Notes under the pieces: generated by a model
Told to the model about the DNA's origin: nothing
Database searches by the model: none
What the model saw: only the letters and a program-made list of their open reading frames with translations
Made by a program: the position numbers and the translations under genes
Source of the DNA: Scytolyngbya sp. HA4215-MV1
GTDB taxonomy: Bacteria; Cyanobacteriota; Cyanobacteriia; Leptolyngbyales; Leptolyngbyaceae
DNA: 64,000 bases
Assembly: GCA_019359045.1 (NCBI GenBank)
Contig: JAHHIA010000006.1
Location: 310,001-374,000 of the forward strand
Direction: 5' to 3'
In this document: piece by piece, positions 1 to 9,187 of the stretch
How positions within the stretch are numbered: position 1 is the stretch's first letter
Layout of the letters: each line of letters begins with the position of its first letter

Positions 1-483
1 ACCGATTTGGAGACCGCTGGGACTCCAACTGCACGACGCGTTCTAGAGTTGGCAATGAGACAATCTGTGAAAATTGATCCTGAACAAACCGATGCAACGC
101 CTGGGGATTTGGCGATCACGGCCTGGTTAGATCCGGCTCAACGCACCCATTTGTTGCAAAAAGCCTGGATTTTGCGGATGGGCATCGCACCCCCCCCCGA
201 ACTTTTGCAAGAAATGGTCACCGGGATGACTCGTTCGACCAGCTTTGATCAATGGCTGAAGCAAAATCCCCCAATTCGCTCCTATCGCCGCGATCGGGTC
301 GGCTTTGGGGTCCTCAGTCGCCACATTGATGGTCCAGCTCCTGCCGATTTCTTGACGGTGACTGACAACGTAGCGATGAATACTTTTCTAGAAGAACTTT
401 TCCCGTCTTACACTTACGACAAAGCGCTAGACCTGCCGCTGCAAGTTCAGCGAGATGCCTTACTCAAACAAATAACGCCCTGA
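1..483 (+). CDS. Partial hypothetical protein, C-terminal part
   Basis: The reading frame is open to the left edge of the window (positions 1-6 are sense codons in the same frame), so this is most likely the 3' end of a longer gene. A TTG at 7 could also serve as a start. The visible part has about 160 residues, is soluble-looking, lacks membrane segments and contains no motif I recognise. It ends with TGA only 7 bases before the next ATG, so it is almost certainly co-transcribed with the FkbM methyltransferase genes that follow. Its role is unknown; context suggests a part in modifying a glycan or protein. Confidence 0.6.
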   Translation, partial: TDLETAGTPTARRVLELAMRQSVKIDPEQTDATPGDLAITAWLDPAQRTHLLQKAWILRMGIAPPPELLQEMVTGMTRSTSFDQWLKQNPPIRSYRRDRVGFGVLSRHIDGPAPADFLTVTDNVAMNTFLEELFPSYTYDKALDLPLQVQRDALLKQITP

Positions 484-490
484 AACAAAT

Positions 491-2065
491 ATGGAAACTC
501 AATATTCTTATCCCGCTCGCTATTGGCAATATCTCAACCACATCGGTGCCGACTATCAACCTCGTCATTTTCCCAACCTAAAAATTGCCTTAGACTCCAC
601 CATTTGGGAAGAACCTCGATCAGCACTAGATTTTAACAACAATGCAGTGATTGCACTTATTGAAGCTGAACAAGCAGACGATCTCGCCAGTCGAGAATTG
701 TATTTGGATATGGCACTCTCGATCCTCAAGAATAGTCCTATGCATCCATTAAGTGCTGCTCATCTAGCTGTACTCTATAGTTTAATTGGAGATGCAGAGA
801 ACGCTTCACGAATTGCTTTTTCCACTCTATTAAATCTTCTCCAACCTATCAACACTGCTGCTGACAAAAGTTCTCCTGGCTTAGTCTATCTTCCAGCGCA
901 AGTGCATCGACTGATTGATGAACAGGCTGATCTAATGGAACAAATTCTGAAATCAGACGATGCTTATTATCAATCAATGCTATTACTAGGAGAAGTATTG
1001 TGGCGATCCGAACCCCTTTTCTTTAATTCCCTGGGGTTACGTACCTTAAATTTGGCTGTTCAGCTTTTACCCGAATCACCCTCCATCAATTTGCAACTGG
1101 GAGTTGCCAACCTTGCCAATCAACAAGAAGAAGGACTCCTTTTTCTACATCGTGCTAGACAATTACTGCCCAATCACCCTGCTATTATTCAGGCTCTTTA
1201 TCTCGCTTATCGAGATCTAGAACAGCCTAGGATTGCCAGTTTCTGGTTAAATCTTGCTCAAAACTTCTACCAAAAATATCCCGAAAACTTTGGTTGGTAT
1301 TGGAGTCAATCTGACGTGACTGCACCCATCACTTATGTACCCTTTGATGAAAAGTATTTATTGGTGGTCGAAGCAAGTTTTAGGAGTATTGTGACAGTGG
1401 TTTTAGTCGGGACAGGCACCTGGTTTGAAGCGGAAATGGAGTTCTGGAATGATTGGCTAAAACCTGGTATGACCGTAATTGATGTGGGTGCCAATGTGGG
1501 AGTTTACACCTTCAGTGCGGCTGAAAAAGTGGGCGCAACAGGACGAGTGTTAGCGATCGAACCTTTCTCAGGCTGTGTGCGTTGTCTAGAAGAAACCTGT
1601 CGCATTAATCAAATCGATTGGGTGACCGTCTGCGCTGGAGCTGCTAGCGATCGCAACGGCACAGCCCGTCTCTCTCTCCATGCGGCTAGCGAACTCAATG
1701 AATTGGTTACCGATGAAACGCCTGCTGCTGATACCGACGATTTTGAAGAAGTTGCCTGCTTTTCGTTAGATAGTCTGATGGAGCAAGAAAACTTGAGTAA
1801 AGTCGATTTCCTCAAAATAGATGCAGAAGGGCATGAAGTTGCTGTTTTATCTGGAAGTGAGCGCATTTTAAAAGAATTCATGCCTATAATCCTCTATGAG
1901 AATATTGCTGGAACTCAGGGAGCAAATCGACCAGTTGCCGAGTTTTTGCAAGCTAGAGGCTATCAGCTATTTTATTATCAACCTTATCTTAAAAAATTAA
2001 TACCCATTGATTCAGTTGAAACCCTTTCTAATAAACTCAATATCATTGCCATGCCCCATTCTTAA
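491..2065 (+). CDS. FkbM-family SAM-dependent methyltransferase with N-terminal helical repeat region
   Basis: A protein of 524 residues. Residues 1 to about 270 are helical and leucine-rich and resemble degenerate TPR repeats. From about residue 325 there is a class I methyltransferase fold with the SAM-binding loop VIDVGANVGVYTFSA, the acidic strand end AIEPF and the FkbM signature VDFLKIDAEGHE, which is typical of FkbM enzymes that O-methylate sugars or polyketides. The substrate cannot be read from sequence. It lies 7 bases after the partial gene and about 40 bases before a second FkbM gene, so the three probably form one operon. The helical N-terminus may bind a protein partner (inference). 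Confidence 0.85.
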   Translation: METQYSYPARYWQYLNHIGADYQPRHFPNLKIALDSTIWEEPRSALDFNNNAVIALIEAEQADDLASRELYLDMALSILKNSPMHPLSAAHLAVLYSLIGDAENASRIAFSTLLNLLQPINTAADKSSPGLVYLPAQVHRLIDEQADLMEQILKSDDAYYQSMLLLGEVLWRSEPLFFNSLGLRTLNLAVQLLPESPSINLQLGVANLANQQEEGLLFLHRARQLLPNHPAIIQALYLAYRDLEQPRIASFWLNLAQNFYQKYPENFGWYWSQSDVTAPITYVPFDEKYLLVVEASFRSIVTVVLVGTGTWFEAEMEFWNDWLKPGMTVIDVGANVGVYTFSAAEKVGATGRVLAIEPFSGCVRCLEETCRINQIDWVTVCAGAASDRNGTARLSLHAASELNELVTDETPAADTDDFEEVACFSLDSLMEQENLSKVDFLKIDAEGHEVAVLSGSERILKEFMPIILYENIAGTQGANRPVAEFLQARGYQLFYYQPYLKKLIPIDSVETLSNKLNIIAMPHS

Positions 2066-2105
2066 CTAGTTGCGATTCTCCAGCGATTTTTACCAGGAAG
2101 CCAAT

Positions 2106-3809
2106 ATGTCAATTTTTCTTCCCAGTTTAAAGAAAAGTGGTCATCTCGATCGCATTCATATCACAATATGCAATGTGGGTTCTCGAAAGTTAGACGAAAA
2201 TGATGAATATGGTACTAATGCCTGGAATATTTTTGCACCCCAGTTAACTATCTACGGATTTGATGCAGATCCAGAAGCTTGTGAAGAAGCCAATGCAGCG
2301 CTAGAAGGTCAACAAATTAGTTGGGTTGAAAAACATATTCCTTTAGCTTTAGCCAAGTTCAAGGGAGAAGCGACTCTTTATGTGACTAAAGATACAGCTT
2401 GTAGCTCTTTGTATTTGCCTAACGAACCTTACTTAAAAAGATTTTGCGATCTGGCAGAACTTGCAGGACTGGATTTCCCAATTGAAATTGAAACAACAAC
2501 TCTTGATTCTTTTTTAGAAAGTGAAGGGATTCAGGAAGTTGACTTTTTGCAAATTGATGTCCAGGGTGCAGAATTACAAGTTTTAGAAGGAGCCATTCAA
2601 GCATTGCAGAATAGCATTTTAGTTATTCAGGCAGAAGTTGAATTCTCTCCAATCTATTTGAATCAGCCACTCTTCACTGATATTGACACTTATCTCAGAA
2701 AACAGGGATTTACCCTATTTGATTTGTTCAAAACTCATCGTGTGCGTGAAGTTTCACCAATTCAATCTAACTGGCACCCAGGGCAATTACTTTGGGGAGA
2801 AGCATTCTATTTTCGGGACTTAATTCAAGAAGATATCAATACATCTTTAAAAACCCCTGAAAAAATCTTCAAGCTTGCTTGTATTGCGGATGCAATGGAT
2901 TTTCCTGACTATACTTTAGAGTTGTTGGAATATCTAACCCTAAACTATGGAAAAGATCCAAACTATAACTTTGCCAAAAATATTGTTGAAGGATTATGCC
3001 AGTTTCCACTGCTCATCCAGCAAGGATTAGAAGCCTTACCTGTTATTGCTAGTATTCAAAATTATTTGGATGTACCTTTAGCAAACTTGATTCCAGCTAA
3101 AACCAAGTCTGCAATGACCTATGCTTCCCCGATCGCAACCTTCCATGCAGATCCCTACATTCGCCACAATCAGCGGCGACAAGAACATCTCGCCAGCCTC
3201 AACTTAGAAATTGCTGGCAAACGTATTCTAGAGCTTGGTGCAGGCATTGGCGACCATACCAGCTTTTTCTTAGATCGGGATTGCCCCATTGTGGTCACAG
3301 AAGGTAGACCTGAAAATCTGACCCTATTACGTTCTCGGTTCCCAGATTTACCCATCAGAGCGCTGGATATGGACAATCCCGATCCGAATTTTGATGAACA
3401 GTTTGATGTTGTCTATTGCTATGGATTGCTGTATCACCTGGAAAAGCCCGCTGAGGCGATCGCTTACATGGCACAACATTGTCAAGATATGCTTCTTCTG
3501 GAAACTTGTGTTTCCTATGGTGAGGAGGAAACTGTCAATCTTTGTATTGAACCTGCAGAAAGTGCAACCCAAAGTCTAAGTGGTCAAGGTTGTCGTCCAA
3601 CCCGCAAATGGATTTATAACCAACTTAAACAACACTTTGACTTTGTCTATTTGCCCATTACTCAGCCTAATCATGTTGAGTTTCCAATCGATTGGACAGC
3701 CAAACCCGATGATTCTATCCGTAGCCGCTCCATATTCATTGCTGCCAGACACCCTATCGATAATCCTTTATTGGTCGAAGGAATTCCTATGCAGCAACGA
3801 CGGCACTAA
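2106..3809 (+). CDS. Tandem methyltransferase: FkbM domain fused to a second class I methyltransferase
   Basis: ATG at 2106 is chosen because AGGAAG lies five bases upstream; a TTG at 2070 is in frame but lacks this support. Residues about 20-230 form an FkbM-type domain (FDADPE, then VDFLQIDVQGAE). A linker of about 130 residues follows. From about residue 365 there is a second, separate SAM fold with ILELGAGIGDHTSFFL and DVVYCYGLLYHLEKP, like sugar or lipid methyltransferases. Two complete SAM sites in one chain suggest two successive methylations or one active and one regulatory domain (inference). It follows the previous FkbM gene directly and probably shares its transcript. Confidence 0.83.
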   Translation: MSIFLPSLKKSGHLDRIHITICNVGSRKLDENDEYGTNAWNIFAPQLTIYGFDADPEACEEANAALEGQQISWVEKHIPLALAKFKGEATLYVTKDTACSSLYLPNEPYLKRFCDLAELAGLDFPIEIETTTLDSFLESEGIQEVDFLQIDVQGAELQVLEGAIQALQNSILVIQAEVEFSPIYLNQPLFTDIDTYLRKQGFTLFDLFKTHRVREVSPIQSNWHPGQLLWGEAFYFRDLIQEDINTSLKTPEKIFKLACIADAMDFPDYTLELLEYLTLNYGKDPNYNFAKNIVEGLCQFPLLIQQGLEALPVIASIQNYLDVPLANLIPAKTKSAMTYASPIATFHADPYIRHNQRRQEHLASLNLEIAGKRILELGAGIGDHTSFFLDRDCPIVVTEGRPENLTLLRSRFPDLPIRALDMDNPDPNFDEQFDVVYCYGLLYHLEKPAEAIAYMAQHCQDMLLLETCVSYGEEETVNLCIEPAESATQSLSGQGCRPTRKWIYNQLKQHFDFVYLPITQPNHVEFPIDWTAKPDDSIRSRSIFIAARHPIDNPLLVEGIPMQQRRH

Positions 3810-3814
3810 AATGT

Positions 3815-3888
3815 GCGTTGCTGAAAAGCAGGATGATTTTGAAGTTTCAAATCATTCAGCATCATTTCCATCCCGTTGTTAGCAACGC
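3815..3888. terminator. Inverted repeat between convergent genes, possible bidirectional terminator
   Basis: GCGTTGCT at 3815-3822 is exactly complementary to AGCAACGC at 3881-3888. The segment between them contains further complementary stretches (ATGATTT near 3832 with AAATCAT near 3849), so the whole stretch can fold into a long imperfect hairpin. It lies between the 3' end of the methyltransferase gene and the 3' end of the oppositely oriented TPR/glycosyltransferase gene, where a terminator is expected. There is no clear T tract. Confidence 0.35.
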
Positions 3889-3933
3889 CCTAAAATGAGT
3901 GTCGTCAAAGACAAAATAACGCCGCTCTTACAA

Positions 3934-6156
3934 TCACCGTAACTCCAAATATCGTTCCCACATTTGCTCGTAAGCCTTTTCCATCTCACGGGCAAATTGC
4001 TTGCCATTCCATAATGGGGCGGTTTGCTTTGCCTGCCGCAATTTCCAGGATACTTTCTGCCGTAGTGCTGGATCAGTGCCTAGGCGAATGCCCCACTCGA
4101 TATATTCTGCATCTGACCAAGCAATGCCTTCAGTGACCCCCGCATTGATCAGCATAGTGTAACTGTTACGACTAGAAAAATGTTCGCCTACCCGTGTCAC
4201 CAGCGGTACTTCCATCCACAGAGTTTCTAGCGTTGTAGTGGCTCCGTTGTAGGGGAAGGTGTCTAAAACTACATCGGCGATCGCCAAGTTTGCCCGATGC
4301 ACGGCTTCTGAGGCAACTTCTGGCAAAAACCGCAGACGATCGTAACTGATACCCAAATCTTCAGCGATTTGAGAGAACGATCGTTGCACGGCATCCTGAT
4401 CAGAAATGCCTTTGATCAAGAAGTAGCTATTGGGCACAGCTTTAAGAATTTGCATTTGCAAACGAGCAATATCAGGATTGCGCTTGTAGCCGTTTTGGCT
4501 GCTGAAGTAAATCACAGCATCCTGGGGAATGCCCAAGTCATCTCGCCGCAAGGTGGGAATTGCCACTTCAAATCCGTCTAAACCAATATAGGTTTGGGGT
4601 AAACGCCAGATTTTTTCCTGATAAGCCTCATCAGCAAAGTCTGGTAGGACATAGGGATCAGCAATGAAGTAATCGATCGTCGATAAGCCCGAAGCATCCC
4701 AACCTAACCAGGTTGCTTGCACTGGAGCTGGTTTACGTGCCATTACATCAAAGCTAAAGTCCAGAGTAATGCTGTCCAAATCAATCAAAATATCAATGCC
4801 ATCTTGATAAACCTGTTCGGCAATCTGAGCTGTATTTTCTCCCCGAATCGTTTCCCATTTGTGAGCATGCTCTACCTGGCTGGTATACCATTCCTGGATA
4901 TGGTCATTTTGGCGATAGCTAACAAAGTAGCCATACAATTCAAAACGGTCGCGATCCTGATGCTGGAATAGAGTTCGTGCCAGCCACCCGACAGAATGCC
5001 GACATAAACAATGAGAAAGATAGCCAATCTTTAATCGACGATCGGTTGCAGGTTTGGCAAGGCGCGGCTGTTGGTATTGCTGTACCCGCTCTGCATTTTC
5101 CCAACCAATATTTTCTAAATAGGTCCGGGCAATCTGATTTTGCAAAGTCCGGTTATTTCTGAGATCATCTCGAAAGTAAGGAAAAAAGAATGCTGAATTA
5201 GAAAGGCGAGAGATGTCTATCTGTTCTGCCTGACTTAGATCGGCTTGCGCCAGGGATAACAATAAAGTTTCTTGACGGTCGAAGATTGACCGAGCCTCCT
5301 GCCAATAACCTGCTGCACTCATCAATCCGCGCAGAATCAGATGGTTGGCATGAATTTTTTCAGGCAGAGTTTTTACCAGTTCATACCGCTGTTTGGCAGT
5401 TTCAATCCCATTCGCAAATTCCCTAGCATCTTGATAAAACGTAGCCAAATGTGCCATCACTTCGGCATTTTGGGGATCTTTTTGCAAACACAGTTCAGCC
5501 AGGCGCGCTGCCAGGGGAGCACAATTGGTAGTGAAATTTACGTCGATCGCCTTGGGTAAAAGAATACTGATCAGGATCTCGGCATCTGGTGCATGGGGAA
5601 CAGATGCAGTTGCCAGTTCCAGAGCTGCCGGATGAAAAATAGCACACTCCAGCACCTTATGGAGCAACTCCATCAGCAGATTGGCATTCATTTCTGCAAT
5701 CTGACCAGATTGTAACTGTTCTAGCAGTCCCCAATTTTCTATATCTTCTGGCTCAAACCGCTTCAACTCAATCGCAAGCAGTAATAGAATCAGCAGATTA
5801 TTGATTGCGCCAGGAGCAATTTCCTTAATGTGCTGGCGGATTAACCAGGCAACTGAATAATCATTTAAAGTTTCTCGTCGCTCAGCTTCACTTTTGAGAA
5901 CCTGCACTAACTCTATTGCCAATTCTTCCGGATCATCCTCCATCATGCCCATCATCCAGACTGTTTGGGCTTCGGTTTCCTGGCCATTTAGCAAGAGTGC
6001 CAAACCCATGTGCCAGTAGTAGGACTTGATCTCCGGTTCTGTTGCGATCGCCTGTTCGTAAAGACTGGCAGCCTCAGCATAGCTCCCCTGAAGCAACTGT
6101 TGATGCGCTTGTTGCTGCCAGGGGGTTGAGTTGGTCAAAGCAGAGTCAACGTTCAT
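3934..6156 (-). CDS. TPR-containing O-GlcNAc-transferase-like (SPINDLY/GT41) glycosyltransferase
   Basis: A protein of 740 residues. The N-terminal half is helical and TPR-like, beginning with a clear repeat around residues 10-60 (YAEAASLYEQAIATEPE). From about residue 372 it has the GT41 catalytic region: LKIGYLSHCLCRHSVG, QATWLGWDASGLSTIDYFI, then LDTFPYNGATTTLETLWM and GEHFSSRNSYTML, which match the UDP-sugar-binding part of eukaryotic OGT and bacterial homologues. Such enzymes add a sugar to Ser/Thr of proteins. The FkbM methyltransferases and the pilin gene beside it make pilin or another surface protein a reasonable but untested substrate. Starts at ATG 6156. Confidence 0.85.
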   Translation of the reverse strand: MNVDSALTNSTPWQQQAHQQLLQGSYAEAASLYEQAIATEPEIKSYYWHMGLALLLNGQETEAQTVWMMGMMEDDPEELAIELVQVLKSEAERRETLNDYSVAWLIRQHIKEIAPGAINNLLILLLLAIELKRFEPEDIENWGLLEQLQSGQIAEMNANLLMELLHKVLECAIFHPAALELATASVPHAPDAEILISILLPKAIDVNFTTNCAPLAARLAELCLQKDPQNAEVMAHLATFYQDAREFANGIETAKQRYELVKTLPEKIHANHLILRGLMSAAGYWQEARSIFDRQETLLLSLAQADLSQAEQIDISRLSNSAFFFPYFRDDLRNNRTLQNQIARTYLENIGWENAERVQQYQQPRLAKPATDRRLKIGYLSHCLCRHSVGWLARTLFQHQDRDRFELYGYFVSYRQNDHIQEWYTSQVEHAHKWETIRGENTAQIAEQVYQDGIDILIDLDSITLDFSFDVMARKPAPVQATWLGWDASGLSTIDYFIADPYVLPDFADEAYQEKIWRLPQTYIGLDGFEVAIPTLRRDDLGIPQDAVIYFSSQNGYKRNPDIARLQMQILKAVPNSYFLIKGISDQDAVQRSFSQIAEDLGISYDRLRFLPEVASEAVHRANLAIADVVLDTFPYNGATTTLETLWMEVPLVTRVGEHFSSRNSYTMLINAGVTEGIAWSDAEYIEWGIRLGTDPALRQKVSWKLRQAKQTAPLWNGKQFAREMEKAYEQMWERYLELR

Positions 6157-6206
6157 ATGCGAGCATCCTGATGGTTATCATTGTCATTTTGCCCACCTTT
6201 GAGAAA

Positions 6207-6224
6207 TGAGTTAGGACTTACGCA
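6207..6224. repeat. Possible remnant of a mobile-element end
   Basis: The string TGAGTTAGGACTTACGCA in the spacer upstream of the OGT-like gene resembles, from memory, a terminal sequence seen many times in cyanobacterial insertion sequences and MITEs. I found no matching opposite end in this window, so at most a remnant is present. Confidence 0.25.
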
Positions 6225-6316
6225 AGGATACCCAGCTTCTACCGAGAGATCAGTCGTAAACCACTCAATCTTTACCAAAAACCAGGCTGGAACTTGTGCA
6301 TGAGTCTGGTCGGCAT

Positions 6317-6350
6317 AAAAAATGAGGTGAGTCACCTTTGACCCACCTCA
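6317..6350 (-). terminator. Rho-independent terminator of the pilin gene
   Basis: On the minus strand the arm at 6350-6339 (TGAGGTGGGTCA) pairs with the arm at 6334-6323 (TGACTCACCTCA) over 12 positions with one G-T pair, leaving a four-base loop. Six T residues follow directly (6322-6317). This is a textbook intrinsic terminator about 25 bases after the pilin stop codon, and it separates the pilin transcript from the downstream OGT-like gene. Confidence 0.85.
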
Positions 6351-6374
6351 CTGTCAGACGTTTTGGTGTCAGAA

Positions 6375-6935
6375 TTACTGACCCAATGGGGTATAGGTAC
6401 CAGAAGGACAGGTCACAGCAGTTGCCGTAAAGGTAGGGTTAGCAAGACCATTATCACCCAAGTTTACAGGAGCCTTAACCGCTTCACACAGAGCAGCCAG
6501 GGTGGTTGCTTCGCCTGTGCCGGTTTGAGTTCCGATGGTCACACCGCCGATGTAAGCCTTAACAGAAGCAGTTGCACCCTTTGCAGCAGAAGCAGCGTTG
6601 GTTACTGTGGTGGCAGTTCCACCACCGCGGATGCTATAGCCATAGTTGGAAGTTGCAGTTTGGATACCTAAACCTAAGTCAGCGAAGTCAGCTTGACTAG
6701 CGAAAGCTTGCTTCTCCAAGTAGTAGGCTTGCTGGGTGCGGTTCATAGAACCAACGTAAGTACGAGCTTCGGACTGCTTGGCTTTGTTTGCCTGGTTCAA
6801 GAATGAAGGTAGTGCGATCGCAGACAAAATACCGATGATGATGATAACAACCAGCAGTTCGATCAGGGTGAAGCCCTGGTTTTCTTTCTTCTGGATCAGG
6901 TGGCGCAAAAACTTAGCGGTAAATTCAGTCTTCAT
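6375..6935 (-). CDS. pilA: Type IV major pilin-like protein (PilA family)
   Basis: ATG at 6935 is preceded by TTAAGGAG with good spacing; an upstream in-frame start would add 20 residues without support. The 186-residue prepilin has a basic leader ending at G21, then the processing site G|FTLIELL with Glu at mature position 5 and the hydrophobic helix VVIIIIGILSAIALPSFL. This is the signature recognised by prepilin peptidase PilD. The C-terminal half is rich in Gly, Ala, Thr and Ser and has a pair of cysteines near the end (about residues 146 and 176) that may close the D-loop. It should be assembled into pili for motility or DNA uptake. It is expressed alone, with its own terminator. Confidence 0.93.
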   Translation of the reverse strand: MKTEFTAKFLRHLIQKKENQGFTLIELLVVIIIIGILSAIALPSFLNQANKAKQSEARTYVGSMNRTQQAYYLEKQAFASQADFADLGLGIQTATSNYGYSIRGGGTATTVTNAASAAKGATASVKAYIGGVTIGTQTGTGEATTLAALCEAVKAPVNLGDNGLANPTFTATAVTCPSGTYTPLGQ

Positions 6936-7117
6936 GAGGTTTCTCCTTAAGGTTCGGGATGCTTGCTTTCTAACTCCTGAATAGAACTTACCCACCTTGT
7001 TTTCGGTTCATAACACCCCTGCCAATATTTTTTCTAATCTGTTTCGCAGGATTTCAATGCCATTTTGCAACTTATCCTCAGGGGTGAAGTACTGTAGCCG
7101 GAGATACGATACCAAAA

Positions 7118-8302
7118 TCATTGTTGCGAAAGGCGTTTGACTGCTTCTCCGCTTAGCAATTCATGGGTTTCTGCTAGAAAAGTCGGAATTTTGTCGGCAT
7201 GAGGGCTATGAGCAAGGCATTGCCGCAGATCCAACCCTATTACCTGATCGGCGCGATTACCGGGAAACCAGTGTCCACCATTGCCCAAGAGGTTATAGCG
7301 CATTTTGGCGTAATCTACCATGTCATACGCGATCGCCAGGTTACGTAGCCACAAAATGACTGGAATGTTGATGCGATGGGGAGTCGCTTCTGGGGTAGGT
7401 AATCCGATATGCCAGGTTTTCATCCAGTCTTTGCCGAGTCGGGAGATCGCGGCTTGCTCTAAACGCTCGGTAATGGGGGGCAAAATTTCAGTGGCACGAT
7501 CGAGCGACGACAAGGTCTTCAGATGTTCGTCAAAATCTTCGGGACGGGAGGCTCCCACACTTAGGGTATGCACCTGAGGATGACTGAGACAAAATAGGTC
7601 GTTGAAAACGATCGGACTCAGCGGTGCGCAGAGATCTACCAGCTTTTGGGACGGTTGGTCAAGCAACCCGCCTTTGTTAGAAGGACTGATGATAAACACG
7701 CCCATATCGTGCTGAGTGGCTGCCTCGATCGCAGTCCAATTGTTTTGGTTGATATAGTACCAGTGCAAATTGACATAATCGAACTGGTTTGTGGCGATCG
7801 TCTGCACAATCACATCTGTAGGAGCATGGGTAGAAAAGCCAATAAACCGCACCTTGCCTTGTGCTTGCAACTGACGTGCTACTTCCAAACAACCACCTGG
7901 ACGAATGCTCCAATCCAGAATTTCAGTCGTATTGATGCCATGCAATCCTAATAAATCGACATACTCCAGCTGCAGATTAGCCAGCGATCGCTCAAAGGTT
8001 CGCCGAAAGTCGTCTGCATTTTCAGTGGGAGACACCTTCGTTTGGACAATCAGCTTTTCTCGGGGCAGAGTCGGCAAAATTTGTCCCAGTTGTAGCTCTG
8101 AACTGCCATATCCCCGTGCTGTTTCAATGTGATGAATGCCCAACTCAAGGGAACGACGGATTGTGGCTTCTAGATTGTGCTGGTTATCTGGGGGAATTTG
8201 CTCCAGCGGCACATCCTGCCACTGGTACTGGTAGCGCATTCCCCCACAGGAGAACACCGGCATCTGAAGTTCGGTACGTCCGAAGCGTCGATATCGCATC
8301 AT
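7118..8302 (-). CDS. Aldo/keto reductase family oxidoreductase
   Basis: A protein of about 394 residues starting at the ATG pair 8302/8299; a TTG at 8359 is in frame but improbable. It begins MRYRRFGRTELQMPVFSCGG and has the aldo/keto reductase barrel features: HHIETARGYGSSE carrying the catalytic Tyr, VQTKVSP with the Lys, and GLHGIN with the His region. These NADPH-dependent enzymes reduce aldehydes or ketones; the physiological substrate is unknown. The C-terminal third (from about residue 300) is an extension found in cyanobacterial members. It starts about 70 bases after the rpiA stop and is likely in the same transcript. Confidence 0.85.
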   Translation of the reverse strand: MMRYRRFGRTELQMPVFSCGGMRYQYQWQDVPLEQIPPDNQHNLEATIRRSLELGIHHIETARGYGSSELQLGQILPTLPREKLIVQTKVSPTENADDFRRTFERSLANLQLEYVDLLGLHGINTTEILDWSIRPGGCLEVARQLQAQGKVRFIGFSTHAPTDVIVQTIATNQFDYVNLHWYYINQNNWTAIEAATQHDMGVFIISPSNKGGLLDQPSQKLVDLCAPLSPIVFNDLFCLSHPQVHTLSVGASRPEDFDEHLKTLSSLDRATEILPPITERLEQAAISRLGKDWMKTWHIGLPTPEATPHRINIPVILWLRNLAIAYDMVDYAKMRYNLLGNGGHWFPGNRADQVIGLDLRQCLAHSPHADKIPTFLAETHELLSGEAVKRLSQQ

Positions 8303-8371
8303 GAAAAAGTTGAGTTTGAGCGTTTGGCAAAAGCGATCCCTCTCAAATCTAAAAGCCAAATGCGAAAACGG

Positions 8372-9079
8372 CTACATTTCTCGTACCGAAGGCTGACCGT
8401 CTTTGACTTCGCCGATCAACACACGATCGGTGACCCCAACGAATAAGCCATTTTCCAGAACACCGGGAATGTTATTGAGCGTTTTTTCCAGTTCAGCTGG
8501 ATTGTCGATGCGGTCAAATTTCACATCAATCACCAGATTGCCTTGGTCAGTGACCACGGGTCCGGCTTTTTTCACCCCCATGCGGAGTTGGGGGTTGCCA
8601 CCCAGTTTCTCGATCGCCCGCATTACAGGGGTTACTGCCATCGGAATTACTTCCACAGGCAACAGAAAGGTTGAACCCAGTCGATCGACCAGTTTGCCGC
8701 TATCTACCACCACTACGAACTCACTCGCCAGCGAGTCCACAATTTTCTCCTGAGTGTGGGCAGCGCCGCCCCCTTTAATCAGGTTCTTTTGGGGATCGAC
8801 TTCATCCGCACCATCAATGGCAATGTCGATACGATCGATTTCATCCAAACTAACCAGGGGAATGCCATACTGACGGGCAAGGACGATCGCCTGAAAAGAG
8901 GTCGGCACTCCTTTAATATTGCTGATTTCTCCAGACTTCAAGCGTTCGCCAATGTACTGGATTGCAAAAGCGGTGGTTGACCCCGTGCCTAAGCCGACGA
9001 TCGAGTCCGACTTTACCAGGGCAGCGGCGGCTTTGCCCACTTCCTGCTTCATTACCTGAACGGGGTCTACTGCGGTCAT
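8372..9079 (-). CDS. rpiA: Ribose-5-phosphate isomerase A
   Basis: A 235-residue protein that interconverts ribose 5-phosphate and ribulose 5-phosphate in the Calvin cycle and pentose phosphate pathway. Diagnostic motifs are all present: [17 protein letters not shown] (phosphate loop), DGADEVDPQ with the catalytic Asp, and [13 protein letters not shown] with the catalytic Lys. The ATG at 9079 has GGAGGC upstream. Length matches the family. The spacer before it (9080-9187) holds a small GGGGA/TCCCC hairpin near 9128-9142 but no clear terminator, so partial read-through from the DUF3181 gene is possible. Confidence 0.96.
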   Translation of the reverse strand: MTAVDPVQVMKQEVGKAAAALVKSDSIVGLGTGSTTAFAIQYIGERLKSGEISNIKGVPTSFQAIVLARQYGIPLVSLDEIDRIDIAIDGADEVDPQKNLIKGGGAAHTQEKIVDSLASEFVVVVDSGKLVDRLGSTFLLPVEVIPMAVTPVMRAIEKLGGNPQLRMGVKKAGPVVTDQGNLVIDVKFDRIDNPAELEKTLNNIPGVLENGLFVGVTDRVLIGEVKDGQPSVREM

Positions 9080-9187
9080 GCCAAAGGAGCCTCCTAACGC
9101 TTGGATCTAGACAGTTGAACTGACTCGGGGATGATTCCCCTTCAGCCTACAGTTTAGAGGATGGTGTACCCACTCCAAGCTTAGGAA

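Noticed and set aside
3580-3882. A 100-codon plus-strand frame overlapping the end of the tandem methyltransferase
   Set aside because: It overlaps conserved methyltransferase sequence in another frame and has no motif.
6153-6335. A 60-codon minus-strand frame between pilA and the OGT-like gene
   Set aside because: No ribosome-binding site, no motif, and it overlaps the terminator of pilA.
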